From Pseudoalteromonas aurantia 208 (GTDB lineage: Bacteria; Pseudomonadota; Gammaproteobacteria; Enterobacterales; Alteromonadaceae), in contig NZ_AQGV01000012.1 of NCBI RefSeq assembly GCF_014858725.1, positions 1,178,001 to 1,242,000 of the forward strand: DNA of 64,000 nucleotides, given 5' to 3'. Positions 7,892-16,990 of the stretch are shown here, one piece after another. Both the position numbers and the translations under genes were made by a program. Position 1 is the stretch's first letter. Each line of letters opens with the position of its first letter. The notes under the pieces were generated by a model that saw only the letters and a list, made by a program, of their open reading frames with translations, was not told where the DNA came from and did no database searches.

Positions 7892-9133
7892 CTAAAATCT
7901 ATCTATTCGATATGGGGTCAAATCCAAACTAGGTACTTCACCACTACAAAGTTGTGTTAATAGTTTTGCTGTAATTGCCGCTTGAGTTAAGCCAAGGTGC
8001 TGATGACCGAACCCAAAGTACACATTGCGATGCTTTGGGCTGCGGCCGATTACGGGTAATGAATCGGGTAATGATGGGCGACATCCCATCCAAGTGTCAA
8101 ATGGGGGTTTTTCATCAATGCCACTCAGTAGTGCCTTTGCGTGTTTCAATAACATTGTCGCGCGGTGATGGTTTTCTGGTGCATCAAGCCCAGCAAATTC
8201 AACAGTGCCTGCGAGTCGTAAGCCTTCTGACATGGGCGTTATAATAAACTGACGTTCTGCAGATGCAACTGGACGAGACAGGGTACTTTGATTTTTGATC
8301 ATGGCGTGGTAGCCGCGCTCTGTATCTAATGGCACATTAAAGCCTAATTGGCTGGTGAGATATTTACTCCATGCACCTGTGCATATAATGACTTTATCAA
8401 ACTGATGTGTGGTATTGTCGGAGGTGGTAAGTGCTATATTTTGGTCTGTTGTTTGAATCGCTTTAATGCCCACTTGTTGAAATTCGCCGTGCGCACGATG
8501 AAACAAAGAAAAAATATGCTGGCATAAATGATAGGGGTTTATGCTATGTCCGACATCCGTAAATAAGAGTGCGTTTTTAACGCGTTTATCTAAGTTAGGC
8601 TCAATAGAGAACACACTTTTCCCTTTAAGCCATTTCACCGCAACATTATGTTGCTTATATTGTTGGTACAGTTTTTCAATATCACTCTCAGGGGTGTCTT
8701 CAAACGTCAGCAAACTGCCATTTAAGGTAATTAGGTCGGTAAAATCTTGATCGCCTAATAACGCTTTATAGGCTGATAAAGCAGGTTCATTAAGCGCTTT
8801 TAAGGCATTGGTATTTTCGGTGAGCTTGGCTTTTCTCATGTTACAAACAAATCTAAAAAACCATGGAAAGGCTTTATAAAGATAGCGCCAATCAATCCTT
8901 AGCGGGCCGTTGGGGTTGAACAACATACCAGGCAGCTTTTTTAATAAGCTTGCTTGAGCCAGTGGAAAAACTTGCTCTGTGGCAAAGTGTCCCGCATTGC
9001 CTTTTGAGCATTTTTCAGCAATACCTTGTTGGTCGAATAAAGTAACAGAAAAGCCTTGATCTTGTAAATTCTTGGCTGTACATAAACCGACGACACCTGC
9101 GCCAATAACAGCAATTTTAGGTTGATTAGACAT
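7892..9133 (-). CDS. FAD-dependent D-amino-acid dehydrogenase (DadA-like; probable cis-4-hydroxy-D-proline dehydrogenase)
   Basis: This 413-residue DAO-family flavoprotein begins with a Rossmann FAD motif (VIGAGVVGLCTAKNL, residues about 9-23) and ends with the GFGHQHLGLTQA segment that closes the flavin site. The ATG at 9133 has a GAGGAAAG ribosome binding site. It is divergent from a 4-hydroxyproline epimerase and is followed by an M24 peptidase. In hydroxyproline catabolism such an enzyme oxidises cis-4-hydroxy-D-proline to pyrroline-4-hydroxy-2-carboxylate. That specificity is inferred from the neighbours; the sequence alone shows only a DadA-type enzyme. Confidence 0.8.
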   Translation of the reverse strand: MSNQPKIAVIGAGVVGLCTAKNLQDQGFSVTLFDQQGIAEKCSKGNAGHFATEQVFPLAQASLLKKLPGMLFNPNGPLRIDWRYLYKAFPWFFRFVCNMRKAKLTENTNALKALNEPALSAYKALLGDQDFTDLITLNGSLLTFEDTPESDIEKLYQQYKQHNVAVKWLKGKSVFSIEPNLDKRVKNALLFTDVGHSINPYHLCQHIFSLFHRAHGEFQQVGIKAIQTTDQNIALTTSDNTTHQFDKVIICTGAWSKYLTSQLGFNVPLDTERGYHAMIKNQSTLSRPVASAERQFIITPMSEGLRLAGTVEFAGLDAPENHHRATMLLKHAKALLSGIDEKPPFDTWMGCRPSLPDSLPVIGRSPKHRNVYFGFGHQHLGLTQAAITAKLLTQLCSGEVPSLDLTPYRIDRF

Positions 9134-9181
9134 GCACTTTCCTCTTTTTTAGCTGAATTGACTATCAATATTGTAAATCTC

Positions 9182-9198
9182 AGTAGATTGTATCTACT
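9182..9198. promoter_or_regulatory. Inverted repeat AGTAGAT-TGT-ATCTACT upstream of the dehydrogenase
   Basis: Two perfect 7-nt arms around TGT lie 49 nt upstream of the dadA-like start codon, in the divergent control region. This could be an operator; no protein can be assigned. Confidence 0.4.
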
Positions 9199-9340
9199 CA
9201 ATTGCAGTCAAACTGATGTCTATTATTATTATTTTTATAAATACAAATTTCATATTTATCCGTAAGTTACCCATAGTTTCTGGATGAAAAGTTAAGATTG
9301 TTATTATCCATGGTAATATTTTCTTAACTTGGACATTGAT

Positions 9341-9354
9341 TATTGTATACAATA
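9341..9354. promoter_or_regulatory. GntR-type operator candidate TATTGTATACAATA
   Basis: This perfect 14-nt palindrome contains TTGTATACAA, the form bound by FadR/FCD-subfamily GntR repressors. It sits between the divergent dehydrogenase and epimerase genes. Hydroxyproline loci are commonly controlled by GntR regulators. None is encoded in this window, so the cognate regulator would be elsewhere. Confidence 0.55.
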
Positions 9355-9463
9355 TACTTAAGATGGTAAACATAAAAACCAGATAGAGGAAAAACCAAGA
9401 TGGCAAATTGGCAAGGGGTTTACTCATTAGTAATAACTCAATTTAACGGTGACGGCAAATAGT

Positions 9464-10465
9464 ATGCGCAGAGGGACATTTTCATGTATTGATGGCCACA
9501 CATGTGGTAACCCTGTGCGGTTGATCACCAGTGGACACCCAAATTTATTGGGGTCCACAATGAGTGAGAAGCGTCAGCACTTCATGGCTGATTTTGACTG
9601 GATCCGTCAGGCGTTAATGTTTGAGCCAAGAGGCCATGACATGATGTCAGGTGCATTTATTTATCCACCGACCACAGAAGATGGTGATGCAAGCGTATTG
9701 TTTGTTGAAACCTCAGGGTGTTTGCCTATGTGTGGGCACGGCTTAATAGGCACGATCACATTTGCGCTGCAGGCTGGTCTATTACAACCAAAAGTAGAAG
9801 GCGAGTTAAAAATAGATACGCCGGCAGGACGGGTTAATGCACAGTATTTACGCAGTGGTGAGCATGTTGAATGGGTTAAATTGTTCAATGTTCCCGCATT
9901 TTTGGCGTATGAACAGGTTGTGATAGATGTGCCTGATTTAGGTCAATTAACCGTCGATATTTCATATGGTGGTAATTATTACATCATCGTTGAGCCGCAG
10001 CAGAACTTTCCGGGCATTGATAAATGGAGCGCCAGTGACATATTGACGTTCAGCCCGAAAGTGAGAAATGCGGTGAATCAAAAACTCAAATGTGTTCACC
10101 CAGAAGATCCTACAGTGCAAGGCGCATCGCATGTGTTGTGGACCGGACGGCCTAAACAATCTGACTCACATGCTGCCAATGCCGTCTTTTACGGTGAAAA
10201 AGGGTTAGATAGATCCCCTTGCGGAACAGGAACCAGTGCCAGAATGGCGCAGTTACATGCTAAAGGCAAACTGTTAGCGCATGAGCCGTTTATTCATGAA
10301 AGTTTTATTGGCAGCCAATTTATTGGGTGTATAGAAGGTATTACAGAAGTTGCTGGGCGAGTAGCGATACAGCCAAGCATCCGAGGATGGTCAAAAGTAA
10401 CTGGTACTAGCAACATTAGTGTTGATGATAGTGACCCGTATGCTTTCGGATTTCAAGTAGTGTAA
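9464..10465 (+). CDS. 4-hydroxyproline 2-epimerase (proline racemase family)
   Basis: This protein converts trans-4-hydroxy-L-proline to cis-4-hydroxy-D-proline. It is 333 residues from the ATG at 9464. A GTG at 9449 is in frame, but the family begins at MRRGTFSCIDGHTCGNPVR. Both catalytic cysteines are present, C90 in MCGHG and C253 in RSPCGTGTSAR. This argues for a racemase/epimerase and against the trans-3-hydroxyproline dehydratase subfamily, which lacks one of them. It is followed 23 nt later by a semialdehyde dehydrogenase gene and is divergent from the dadA-like gene, consistent with a hydroxyproline pathway. Confidence 0.85.
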   Translation: MRRGTFSCIDGHTCGNPVRLITSGHPNLLGSTMSEKRQHFMADFDWIRQALMFEPRGHDMMSGAFIYPPTTEDGDASVLFVETSGCLPMCGHGLIGTITFALQAGLLQPKVEGELKIDTPAGRVNAQYLRSGEHVEWVKLFNVPAFLAYEQVVIDVPDLGQLTVDISYGGNYYIIVEPQQNFPGIDKWSASDILTFSPKVRNAVNQKLKCVHPEDPTVQGASHVLWTGRPKQSDSHAANAVFYGEKGLDRSPCGTGTSARMAQLHAKGKLLAHEPFIHESFIGSQFIGCIEGITEVAGRVAIQPSIRGWSKVTGTSNISVDDSDPYAFGFQVV

Positions 10466-10488
10466 TTAATCAAATTTTTGGAGGTAAT

Positions 10489-11991
10489 ATGCAAGTTACT
10501 GGAGCAAGTCTTATTGCGGGCGATTGGGTGATAGCAGATCAAGCCGAGGCATTTTTTGGCTTTTCACCTAAGTTGAATAAAAGTCTAGAAACACCTATTT
10601 ACGAAGCAAGTTCAGATATGTTGGCGAGTGCGATTGAGCAAGCTGGGTTGGCATTTAAAACGTATCGAAAAACCAATTATCAGCAACGTGCAACGTTCTT
10701 ACATGCTATTGCAGATGAAATTGAAGCATTGGGCGATGTTTTAATCGAAACGACGCATCAAGAAACGAACCTACCCATTGCAAGACTGCAAGGTGAGCGT
10801 GGACGTACAATGAATCAGTTACGTGCTTTTGCCCATGCATTAGAAGGTAGTCAAGATAGTATTGCAAACTTTGGCTGTGCTGATACTGCGATCCCTGATC
10901 GTTCACCTTTACCAAAACCAAATACAGCACTCGATTATTTACCTCTAGGGGTTGTTGGCGTGTTTGGCGCATCAAACTTCCCGTATGCATTTTCTACTTT
11001 AGGCGGTGATACTGCTGCAGCACTGGCAGCTGGATGTCCGGTGGTAATGAAAAGCCACACAGCTCACCCGGCGACGAGTGAATTAATGGCCAGAGCAATG
11101 GACAAGGCTATTAATAAGTGTGCTATGCCAAAAGGCGTATTTTCAATGATCCAAGCAAAACGTTATGACATTGCGCATGAGTTAGTTGGTGCACCGCAAG
11201 TTAAAGCAATTGGTTTTACAGGATCATTCTCGGTTGCACATAAACTGTTAGACACAATCGCAAAGCGACAAGAGCCGATCCCGTTTTACGGAGAGTTAGG
11301 CAGTATAAACCCACAGCTTATTTTAAAGGAAAAAGTACAAGAAGCGGGTCCAACTGTAGCAGATCAGCTAAGTCAGGCTCTGTTAATGGGCAATGGACAG
11401 TTTTGTACGAGCCCTGGTCTATGGTTGGTGCCTGCAGCCAGTCATGAGTTTGTTGATCAAGCGATAAAAAATATTCAAGCGAGTGCATCAGATACATTAT
11501 TGTCACCAAACATTGTGGCGAGTTTTAAACACAGTATTGCACAATTAACGTCACGAGATGACGTCACTTTGCTTGCACAAGGTGAATTGAGTGAACAGCA
11601 CCATGCGAATGCCCACTTGTTCGCGACAGATATCGATACGTTCACAAATGATGCTTCTTTACGTGAAGAGGTGTTTGGTCCTATGGCTATGATGGTGACA
11701 TATGATAAAGAAAGTCAACTACAGCGCTTGGTTGAACTACTTGATGGGCAATTAACCGCATCGGTTCATGGTACTCGTCAAGATCTGAAGAAATCAGCAG
11801 CAGTGATTGAAGCGTTAGAATACAAAGTAGGGCGGATCATTGAAAATCAGATGCCAACGGGTGTTGAAGTGTGTCCATCAATGAACCATGGTGGCCCATA
11901 CCCATCATCGACAGATGTTCGAAGCACATCTGTTGGCTTAAATGCCATGCTTAGGTTCTTGCGACCAATTTGTCGTCAGCGTGCTAATTAA
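10489..11991 (+). CDS. 2,5-dioxovalerate (alpha-ketoglutarate semialdehyde) dehydrogenase
   Basis: This 500-residue NADP-type aldehyde dehydrogenase has GVFGASNFPYAFS (oxyanion Asn), the GFTGSF nucleotide-site motif, YGELGSINP (general-base Glu) and GNGQFCTSPG with the catalytic Cys. Such proteins oxidise ketoglutarate semialdehyde to 2-oxoglutarate, the last step of hydroxyproline or sugar-acid degradation. A strong GGAGGT ribosome binding site precedes the ATG. The step before it, a DapA-type pyrroline-hydroxy-carboxylate deaminase, is not encoded nearby. Confidence 0.85.
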   Translation: MQVTGASLIAGDWVIADQAEAFFGFSPKLNKSLETPIYEASSDMLASAIEQAGLAFKTYRKTNYQQRATFLHAIADEIEALGDVLIETTHQETNLPIARLQGERGRTMNQLRAFAHALEGSQDSIANFGCADTAIPDRSPLPKPNTALDYLPLGVVGVFGASNFPYAFSTLGGDTAAALAAGCPVVMKSHTAHPATSELMARAMDKAINKCAMPKGVFSMIQAKRYDIAHELVGAPQVKAIGFTGSFSVAHKLLDTIAKRQEPIPFYGELGSINPQLILKEKVQEAGPTVADQLSQALLMGNGQFCTSPGLWLVPAASHEFVDQAIKNIQASASDTLLSPNIVASFKHSIAQLTSRDDVTLLAQGELSEQHHANAHLFATDIDTFTNDASLREEVFGPMAMMVTYDKESQLQRLVELLDGQLTASVHGTRQDLKKSAAVIEALEYKVGRIIENQMPTGVEVCPSMNHGGPYPSSTDVRSTSVGLNAMLRFLRPICRQRAN

Positions 11992-12027
11992 TGTAACAAA
12001 CGTAATTATTTCTTTAAAAAATACGTG

Positions 12028-12060
12028 AAAAAATGCCCAGAGCACTCGCTTGCTCTGGGC
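12028..12060 (-). terminator. Strong hairpin between converging genes
   Basis: A perfect 10-bp stem, GCCCAGAGCA (12035-12044) with TGCTCTGGGC (12051-12060), lies between the converging dehydrogenase and rsmF genes. Only the minus-strand reading is followed by a T run (ATTTTTT), so it best terminates the rsmF side, although 200 nt past that stop. It could also stop the plus strand. Confidence 0.6.
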
Positions 12061-12260
12061 TTAGGGGATAGCTCCAATGGAGCCAAAGCGTTACTAAAAA
12101 AACACCTTTCTTCTGTAGGGAGAAGTAGAAAGTAACTTAAGTGTAGTTAATATTTCACAAAACTTACAAACAACTCAATGAAATATTAATTTACTTAAAA
12201 TCAGTTGCTTAATGTTCATATAAGTATTTAATCTAAAAAATATAAAAAGATATATTCATG

Positions 12261-13751
12261 TTATACCCAAGTTATTAACTGACTGTCACTAACAAGGTCT
12301 CTGGGTAAGCTATTCTTGATTTTACTCTTTTGCCATTTCCCTAACCCAACAGGCGCACCGCACAGCGTTAAGATGACTTCGCCCGTTACATTTACAGGGT
12401 CAGCCAGTCGAATATCCTTACCATTGAAATAATCACGCGCGTCACTATCAGACATTGCATAGGTGTTTTTTGTGGCGTACTTTCCAAGTGCTGTTGCAAA
12501 TTCATGCTCCAATCTCACACCATTTTTATGAGTAGTACCTAACTGTATACCCAGCCGGGCATATTTAATTTTGTTCTCTATAGGTTGAAACCCATCAGGG
12601 AATAGCCAGAGCTCTTTGTCTCTACTCATAAGCTGACCAGGCAACGACTCATTGAGCCCAAAATGCGTGTTAATATAGTCGATAAAACTCGTTTGTAACT
12701 TATGATCAGAGGGGGAAAATGGAAACGCGCCTTTCTTATACTTTTGCTGATCATTGTCTACCGAATGTGTTTTGATGAAGCGGGCAATGAAAAAGCCTTC
12801 GCTATCGTAAATTTGAGGCCAAACGTGTAAATAACCTTCAGGTGTTGTTGCTTTGTCAGCATCGGGAAACAATGATGATAACGGATCAACTTTGATTGCA
12901 TCCGTAAATTCGTCGAGTAAGGCATCGCACACTTGCTGATTTTCTAGAGGGGTTAATGTACAGGTAGAATAAACCAATGTACCACCCGGTTTGAGTGCAA
13001 GGAATGCACTACGAATTAACTTTTTCTGAACCGTTGCAATATCAATATTTGAGTCAATAGACCAATTTTTTAGCGCGTCTGCGTCTTTTCTTACTGTACC
13101 TTCGCCTGAGCAAGGCGCATCGAGTAAAATACTGTCAAAACTTTCAAACATATAATCGCCAAATATGGCGGCGTCAAAATGCGACAGCGCACAATTTGCA
13201 ACACCCATGCGCTTCATATTTGCTGCGAGTACTTTGAGTCGAGAAGACGATAGCTCATTGGCAACTAACACACCTTGGTTATTCATTAGCGCGCTTAATT
13301 GCGAGGTTTTTGAACCTGGCGCTGATGCCATATCTAACACATAAGTACTGTTGCTAAGCGCAGCTTCTAATGCAATAGGTGGCAGCATTGAACTGGCTTC
13401 TTGTACGTAAATACAGCCGCTTAAATGAATATCAGTATTGCCCAAAGCTAAGTTGTGTTCTTCCTCATTTGGACGGGTGAGCCAAAAACCGGTTTCGCAC
13501 CATGGTACCGCGGTTATTTGCCAGTTATGCTCAACACAATAAGCTTTGAATGCACAAATCGACATTTTAAGTGTGTTAACCCGAATAGATCGCCTAAGTG
13601 GGGTTTTACACGCATCTAAAAAATCCGTGAGCGCCAAATGTGAGGGAATATATGTTTGTACGTCATCAATAAATGCATCGGGAATATAAGTTGAACTGTC
13701 CAAGGTGCGCTCTGTGTTACTGGTTTGAATTGAGTGACACAATTTTATCAT
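12261..13751 (-). CDS. rsmF: 16S rRNA (cytosine-1407-C5)-methyltransferase RsmF
   Basis: This NOL1/NOP2/Sun-family enzyme methylates 16S rRNA C1407. The SAM site [12 protein letters not shown], the motif [13 protein letters not shown] with one conserved Cys, and [13 protein letters not shown] with the catalytic Cys are visible, followed by the C-terminal PUA-like RsmF tail. The ATG at 13751 (496 residues) is preferred to an upstream TTG at 13793, because family members start shortly before YIPDAF. Its length fits RsmF and not RsmB. Confidence 0.88.
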   Translation of the reverse strand: MIKLCHSIQTSNTERTLDSSTYIPDAFIDDVQTYIPSHLALTDFLDACKTPLRRSIRVNTLKMSICAFKAYCVEHNWQITAVPWCETGFWLTRPNEEEHNLALGNTDIHLSGCIYVQEASSMLPPIALEAALSNSTYVLDMASAPGSKTSQLSALMNNQGVLVANELSSSRLKVLAANMKRMGVANCALSHFDAAIFGDYMFESFDSILLDAPCSGEGTVRKDADALKNWSIDSNIDIATVQKKLIRSAFLALKPGGTLVYSTCTLTPLENQQVCDALLDEFTDAIKVDPLSSLFPDADKATTPEGYLHVWPQIYDSEGFFIARFIKTHSVDNDQQKYKKGAFPFSPSDHKLQTSFIDYINTHFGLNESLPGQLMSRDKELWLFPDGFQPIENKIKYARLGIQLGTTHKNGVRLEHEFATALGKYATKNTYAMSDSDARDYFNGKDIRLADPVNVTGEVILTLCGAPVGLGKWQKSKIKNSLPRDLVSDSQLITWV

Positions 13752-13835
13752 TGCCTGAGAGGCGCTTAAAGGCCATTTTACACTTGACGACAATTAAGCA
13801 CTTAGATTTGGTAAAACACTTGGCGTGAAATATAC

Positions 13836-14249
13836 CTATTGTGTATACATTCGATAGATAAAACAAAACCAGCCAATAAATAAAGTTAAAGAGCTCATAG
13901 CGAATGCGATGGTACGTAAGAGTAAATTGCGGCCCATAATGTGCTCTGCACAATGCCAATAACGTGCAACGACAAAAAAACAGCTGATCACATACCATAA
14001 ATGTCCATCAAGTTGATGCAGCTGCAAGGTGATCAGCAAGATAGTGAATAGCACAGGTTGTTGAAATTGATTGTCGTAATTATTACCCGCCAAAACGGTT
14101 AATTTCGAGAGGTTATGTTTGTTAATGAAAGTGATATCAGCGGGTGATACTGACTGAGTTATATAAGCTCGCACGCGTAATACAGTGGTTAATATCCACA
14201 AAAATGCGATGAGTATCAGTAAGAAGAATAGAGGGTATTGGATCCACAT
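13836..14249 (-). CDS. MAPEG family membrane protein
   Basis: This 137-residue protein has four hydrophobic segments and the family pattern NNYDNQFQQPVLF followed by VVARYWHCAEH. The ATG at 14249 has an AGGAGC ribosome binding site 8 nt upstream and replaces a longer open frame starting at 14297. MAPEG proteins are membrane glutathione-type transferases or of unknown function in bacteria. It is divergent from the GlxA-type regulator and shares a palindrome-bearing control region with it. Confidence 0.75.
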   Translation of the reverse strand: MWIQYPLFFLLILIAFLWILTTVLRVRAYITQSVSPADITFINKHNLSKLTVLAGNNYDNQFQQPVLFTILLITLQLHQLDGHLWYVISCFFVVARYWHCAEHIMGRNLLLRTIAFAMSSLTLFIGWFCFIYRMYTQ

Positions 14250-14310
14250 AGGTGTGCTCCTAAATATTGATGATGAATTTACTTTACCAGCATTCACTGT
14301 TTGGCTAAGG

Positions 14311-14324
14311 TGTCATATATGACA
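14311..14324. promoter_or_regulatory. Palindromic operator candidate TGTCATATATGACA
   Basis: A perfect 14-nt palindrome lies 24 nt before the regulator start and 61 nt upstream of the divergent MAPEG gene. Half-site-like AGTGACA recurs at about 14340 and 15330. It may be an autoregulatory site for the adjacent GlxA/AraC-type regulator. Confidence 0.45.
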
Positions 14325-14347
14325 GTTTTTAAGTTAAAAGTGACATA

Positions 14348-15310
14348 TTGAAAGTCTCGATCATTATTCCAGATAACGTACTCGCCAGTGGTCTTATGGG
14401 CGTTATCGATGTATTACATGTGGCCAATACGTTGGCCAGACGGCCTATATTTGAGTGGCAATTGGTGAGCTTAACAACTGATACAGTGCACGCGAGTCAA
14501 GGTATGGTGTTTGAAAGTTGTACTCCATTGGCTGGTATACAGTCATGTGATGCGATGATTTGGGTCGGGAGTCAGTACTTAGGGCAGCAAGCGTTATGGC
14601 AACAATGCCAACAAATTGCACCGCTAAAACTTCACATTACAAAGCTTATTGAGCAAAGTGAAGTTGTTTTGGCTGGGTGTACCGGAGTGAGTTATTTGGC
14701 AAAATCTGGTGTGTTAAATGATATTAAGTTAACCAGTAGCTGGTGGCTGAAGACATTTTATGCCAAATATTTTCCGCATTTAAATGTCAGTCAAGAAGCG
14801 ATTTACATACATGACGATAAGTTCATTACTTCAGGAGCTGTACAGTGCTATTTCCCTATGATGTTGTATTTTATACAACAGGTGCTTGGCGAGCAGTTTG
14901 CAGATGATGTTGCCTCATGGCTTGCCATTCCAAAATCACGGGAGTCTCAGCTTTCGTTTATGGCGTGCCATGCGTTTGAGTTACATCAAGACCGTAAATT
15001 ATTGGCGCTACAACACTATATTAAGCAATCTTTGTCAGACGATCTTACATTACCCGTTTTAGCCGATAGGTTATGTGTCAGTGAGAGAACACTGATCCGA
15101 CGATTTAATAAACATGTGGGATTATCACCATCTGCTTATGTCCGCTTGGCGCGACTTGAAAGAGCAAAGCAATTGTTGCGCTCAACTGAACATCGATTTG
15201 ATGCGATTGGAGAGTTGGTCGGCTATCAAGATTTGAGCGCGTTAAATAAGCAATTTAAAGCACAGTATGGACAATCTATGAAACAATGGACGGCAAGCGA
15301 AAGGGAATAG
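14348..15310 (+). CDS. GlxA-family AraC-type transcriptional regulator
   Basis: This 320-residue protein has an N-terminal DJ-1/PfpI-like ligand domain (about residues 1-180, with the nucleophile-elbow segment LAGCTGVSYLA) and a C-terminal AraC helix-turn-helix pair (about 215-315, including LCVSERTLIRRFNKHVGLSPSAYVR). The frame begins at TTG (14348), and the first internal ATG is at residue 16. The fold of the first domain fits the TTG start. The target is unknown; the divergent MAPEG gene is the nearest candidate. Confidence 0.8.
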   Translation: MKVSIIIPDNVLASGLMGVIDVLHVANTLARRPIFEWQLVSLTTDTVHASQGMVFESCTPLAGIQSCDAMIWVGSQYLGQQALWQQCQQIAPLKLHITKLIEQSEVVLAGCTGVSYLAKSGVLNDIKLTSSWWLKTFYAKYFPHLNVSQEAIYIHDDKFITSGAVQCYFPMMLYFIQQVLGEQFADDVASWLAIPKSRESQLSFMACHAFELHQDRKLLALQHYIKQSLSDDLTLPVLADRLCVSERTLIRRFNKHVGLSPSAYVRLARLERAKQLLRSTEHRFDAIGELVGYQDLSALNKQFKAQYGQSMKQWTASERE

Positions 15311-15429
15311 CTTTCAGGTGGGTATAAAATAGTGACAGTTTTACTTTGGAATATATTATATACACTATTCTTTTGTGTATAAATATAATGGACTTAGTTG
15401 GGTAAATTCATTACATAAAGGATAATATA

Positions 15430-15620
15430 ATGAGGTAAACCCTAAAGAATCAAAGATAAAGTTACTATCAAAAAACGCGGTTTTATCATTTGAAATTACC
15501 TAAAATATCGCAGGTGCAGGCTTTACAAGGCGATGTGATTACTCACAGGATGCGCGTTGTTTAACACAAGTAGAAGCCAAAGCAGGTGGTATGGGGCATC
15601 ACTGTGGCGGTGTTTTTTAA
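15430..15620 (+). pseudogene. Decayed small double-glycine-type peptide gene
   Basis: A good ribosome binding site (AAGGATAATATA) precedes an ATG at 15430, but that frame stops after two codons. Coding-like sequence continues with a frame change. KVTIKK (about 15459-15476) shifts, as if one A were added in an A run, into NAVLSFEIT, then TAA at 15501. The same frame goes on from 15504 as NIAGAGFTRRCDYSQDARCL to a stop at 15618. An NIAGAG-type junction followed by a Cys-rich tail with GGMGHHCGG resembles a leader-core peptide. I read it as a dead relative of the class of the gene at 6210. The call rests on visual pattern only. Confidence 0.4.
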
Positions 15621-15742
15621 CATTAAATAGTGAACGTTATCCAGCTCTTTGTAGGCTGTTATCTCAGTTCAACGCATTTTGATGTACCAGCAATTAATAG
15701 GTTCATAGAGTTGGTTTGTGAGTGAGATTAATCATCTGTTAA

Positions 15743-16129
15743 CTAAGGCTCATTCAACCAAGTAATGGCAAGTTCTTCACTATAAAAACTTTTAATTTCT
15801 AAAGCATTGTTATCTGCAAACAAGTCTATTAGATCACTTTTAAAATCGGCTGGGCTCACGACTCTTGCGATACGCACATGAAGCAAGATATTTTCTATTG
15901 CTTTCATCACCTTTAAAACATCACTGCCGCTGTAATTTAGCTTTAAATTAACCACATTGAGTAATAAGTTTGGCTTGTTGTGCAGTTTTGCGACGCGATT
16001 AATTTCATCATACATGTTGATGACTTCTGTTGGGGTTCCAGACCCTTTCACCGATACCTTTATAATACTGGTTGGCAAGTCGGTTATTATGTCATATTGA
16101 AATTGATGTGTTTTATTGCTATCGCTCAT
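15743..16129 (-). CDS. STAS/SpoIIAA-like hypothetical protein
   Basis: This 128-residue soluble protein alternates short beta strands and helices, with a KHNKPNLLLNVVNL core strand and a final ELAITWLNE helix, as in SpoIIAA-like (STAS-fold) proteins. The identification is by pattern only. A protein of the same general plan lies at 62513-62881. Neither neighbour suggests a partner kinase or sigma factor. Function unknown. Confidence 0.5.
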   Translation of the reverse strand: MSDSNKTHQFQYDIITDLPTSIIKVSVKGSGTPTEVINMYDEINRVAKLHNKPNLLLNVVNLKLNYSGSDVLKVMKAIENILLHVRIARVVSPADFKSDLIDLFADNNALEIKSFYSEELAITWLNEP

Positions 16130-16212
16130 GGCCGTTACAAATCGTTACATCATAATATAGGTTTAGCAAAGTCCCAGTGGATTAGACAGCTTTCAGAACA
16201 ACATAATTTGCG

Positions 16213-16920
16213 TTACTGATGATTATTTAATTCATGACTGGCCTCAATAAAAGCATTTTTGAGTTTAGTAACAACGGGCTCTGGGGTGTTGAGGCTAAGC
16301 GCAACATATAATTCGTGGTGTTTAATAACATGCTCATGTGGAAAGTAACCATATTGACTATTTACCAACGCGTTAGCAGGTATATGAGAAGCCCACATAA
16401 TATCAGCTCTACCCATTTCAAGACTACGCCACGCTGCGGTGAAATTACCAACAATGAGTAAATTTTGGTTTTCTTTAAACCCCATTTCTCTTAACGCGTT
16501 TGCTTCGTAGCTGCCCCTTACACTTACGGCTATGAGAGACTTGGCATCATCAATATTCCCAATTGTCACAGTGCTGTGTTTTGTTGATGAATAGAATTGA
16601 TATTGCAAAGGTTGTAGTTTGTAAAGCCAATGGAAAAGGGGCGCTCTTTCTGGTGTTTTTGCAATAGAGAAAATTAAAGTATTCGGTTGCGTTTGCGCAA
16701 TTTTATAGGCGCGTGCCCATGGTAGCACTTCGATATTTTGCTGGTATCCAGCAATTGAGAGCGCACGTTTGACTATTTGAAATGAGCTCCCAGCAACTAT
16801 CCTTGTATCTTTTACAATTTGATAAGGTGGCAAGTCTTCGGTCACAACTCGGATACTTGGGACTAAAGCTGCCAAGTACCATGGTGCAATCAACAACAAA
16901 ATTAACCGAATACGATACAT
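16213..16920 (-). CDS. Periplasmic solute-binding protein family 3-like
   Basis: The frame opens at 17034, but the ATG at 16920 starts exactly at a signal-peptide-like segment (MYRIRLILLLIAPWYLAALV), giving 235 residues. The mature part reads as a type 3 solute-binding fold: IRVVTEDLPPYQ at its start, AGSSFQIVKRAL, and a hinge segment VSVRGSYEANALREMG. No ABC permease or ATPase is adjacent, so it may be a stand-alone sensor-like binding protein of the kind common in marine gammaproteobacteria. The ligand is unknown. Confidence 0.65.
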   Translation of the reverse strand: MYRIRLILLLIAPWYLAALVPSIRVVTEDLPPYQIVKDTRIVAGSSFQIVKRALSIAGYQQNIEVLPWARAYKIAQTQPNTLIFSIAKTPERAPLFHWLYKLQPLQYQFYSSTKHSTVTIGNIDDAKSLIAVSVRGSYEANALREMGFKENQNLLIVGNFTAAWRSLEMGRADIMWASHIPANALVNSQYGYFPHEHVIKHHELYVALSLNTPEPVVTKLKNAFIEASHELNNHQ

Positions 16921-16990
16921 GGCTAAGCTTAGTTGGCTGATAATGCTTAAGTATAGATCTGCTCGGTCAATTTGTGAAAGCTGGGTATTT

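Noticed and set aside
9194..9427. 77-codon minus-strand open frame in the hydroxyproline control region
   Set aside because: It runs through the GntR-type palindrome and the divergent promoter region and has no protein-like composition beyond AT-driven hydrophobic residues.
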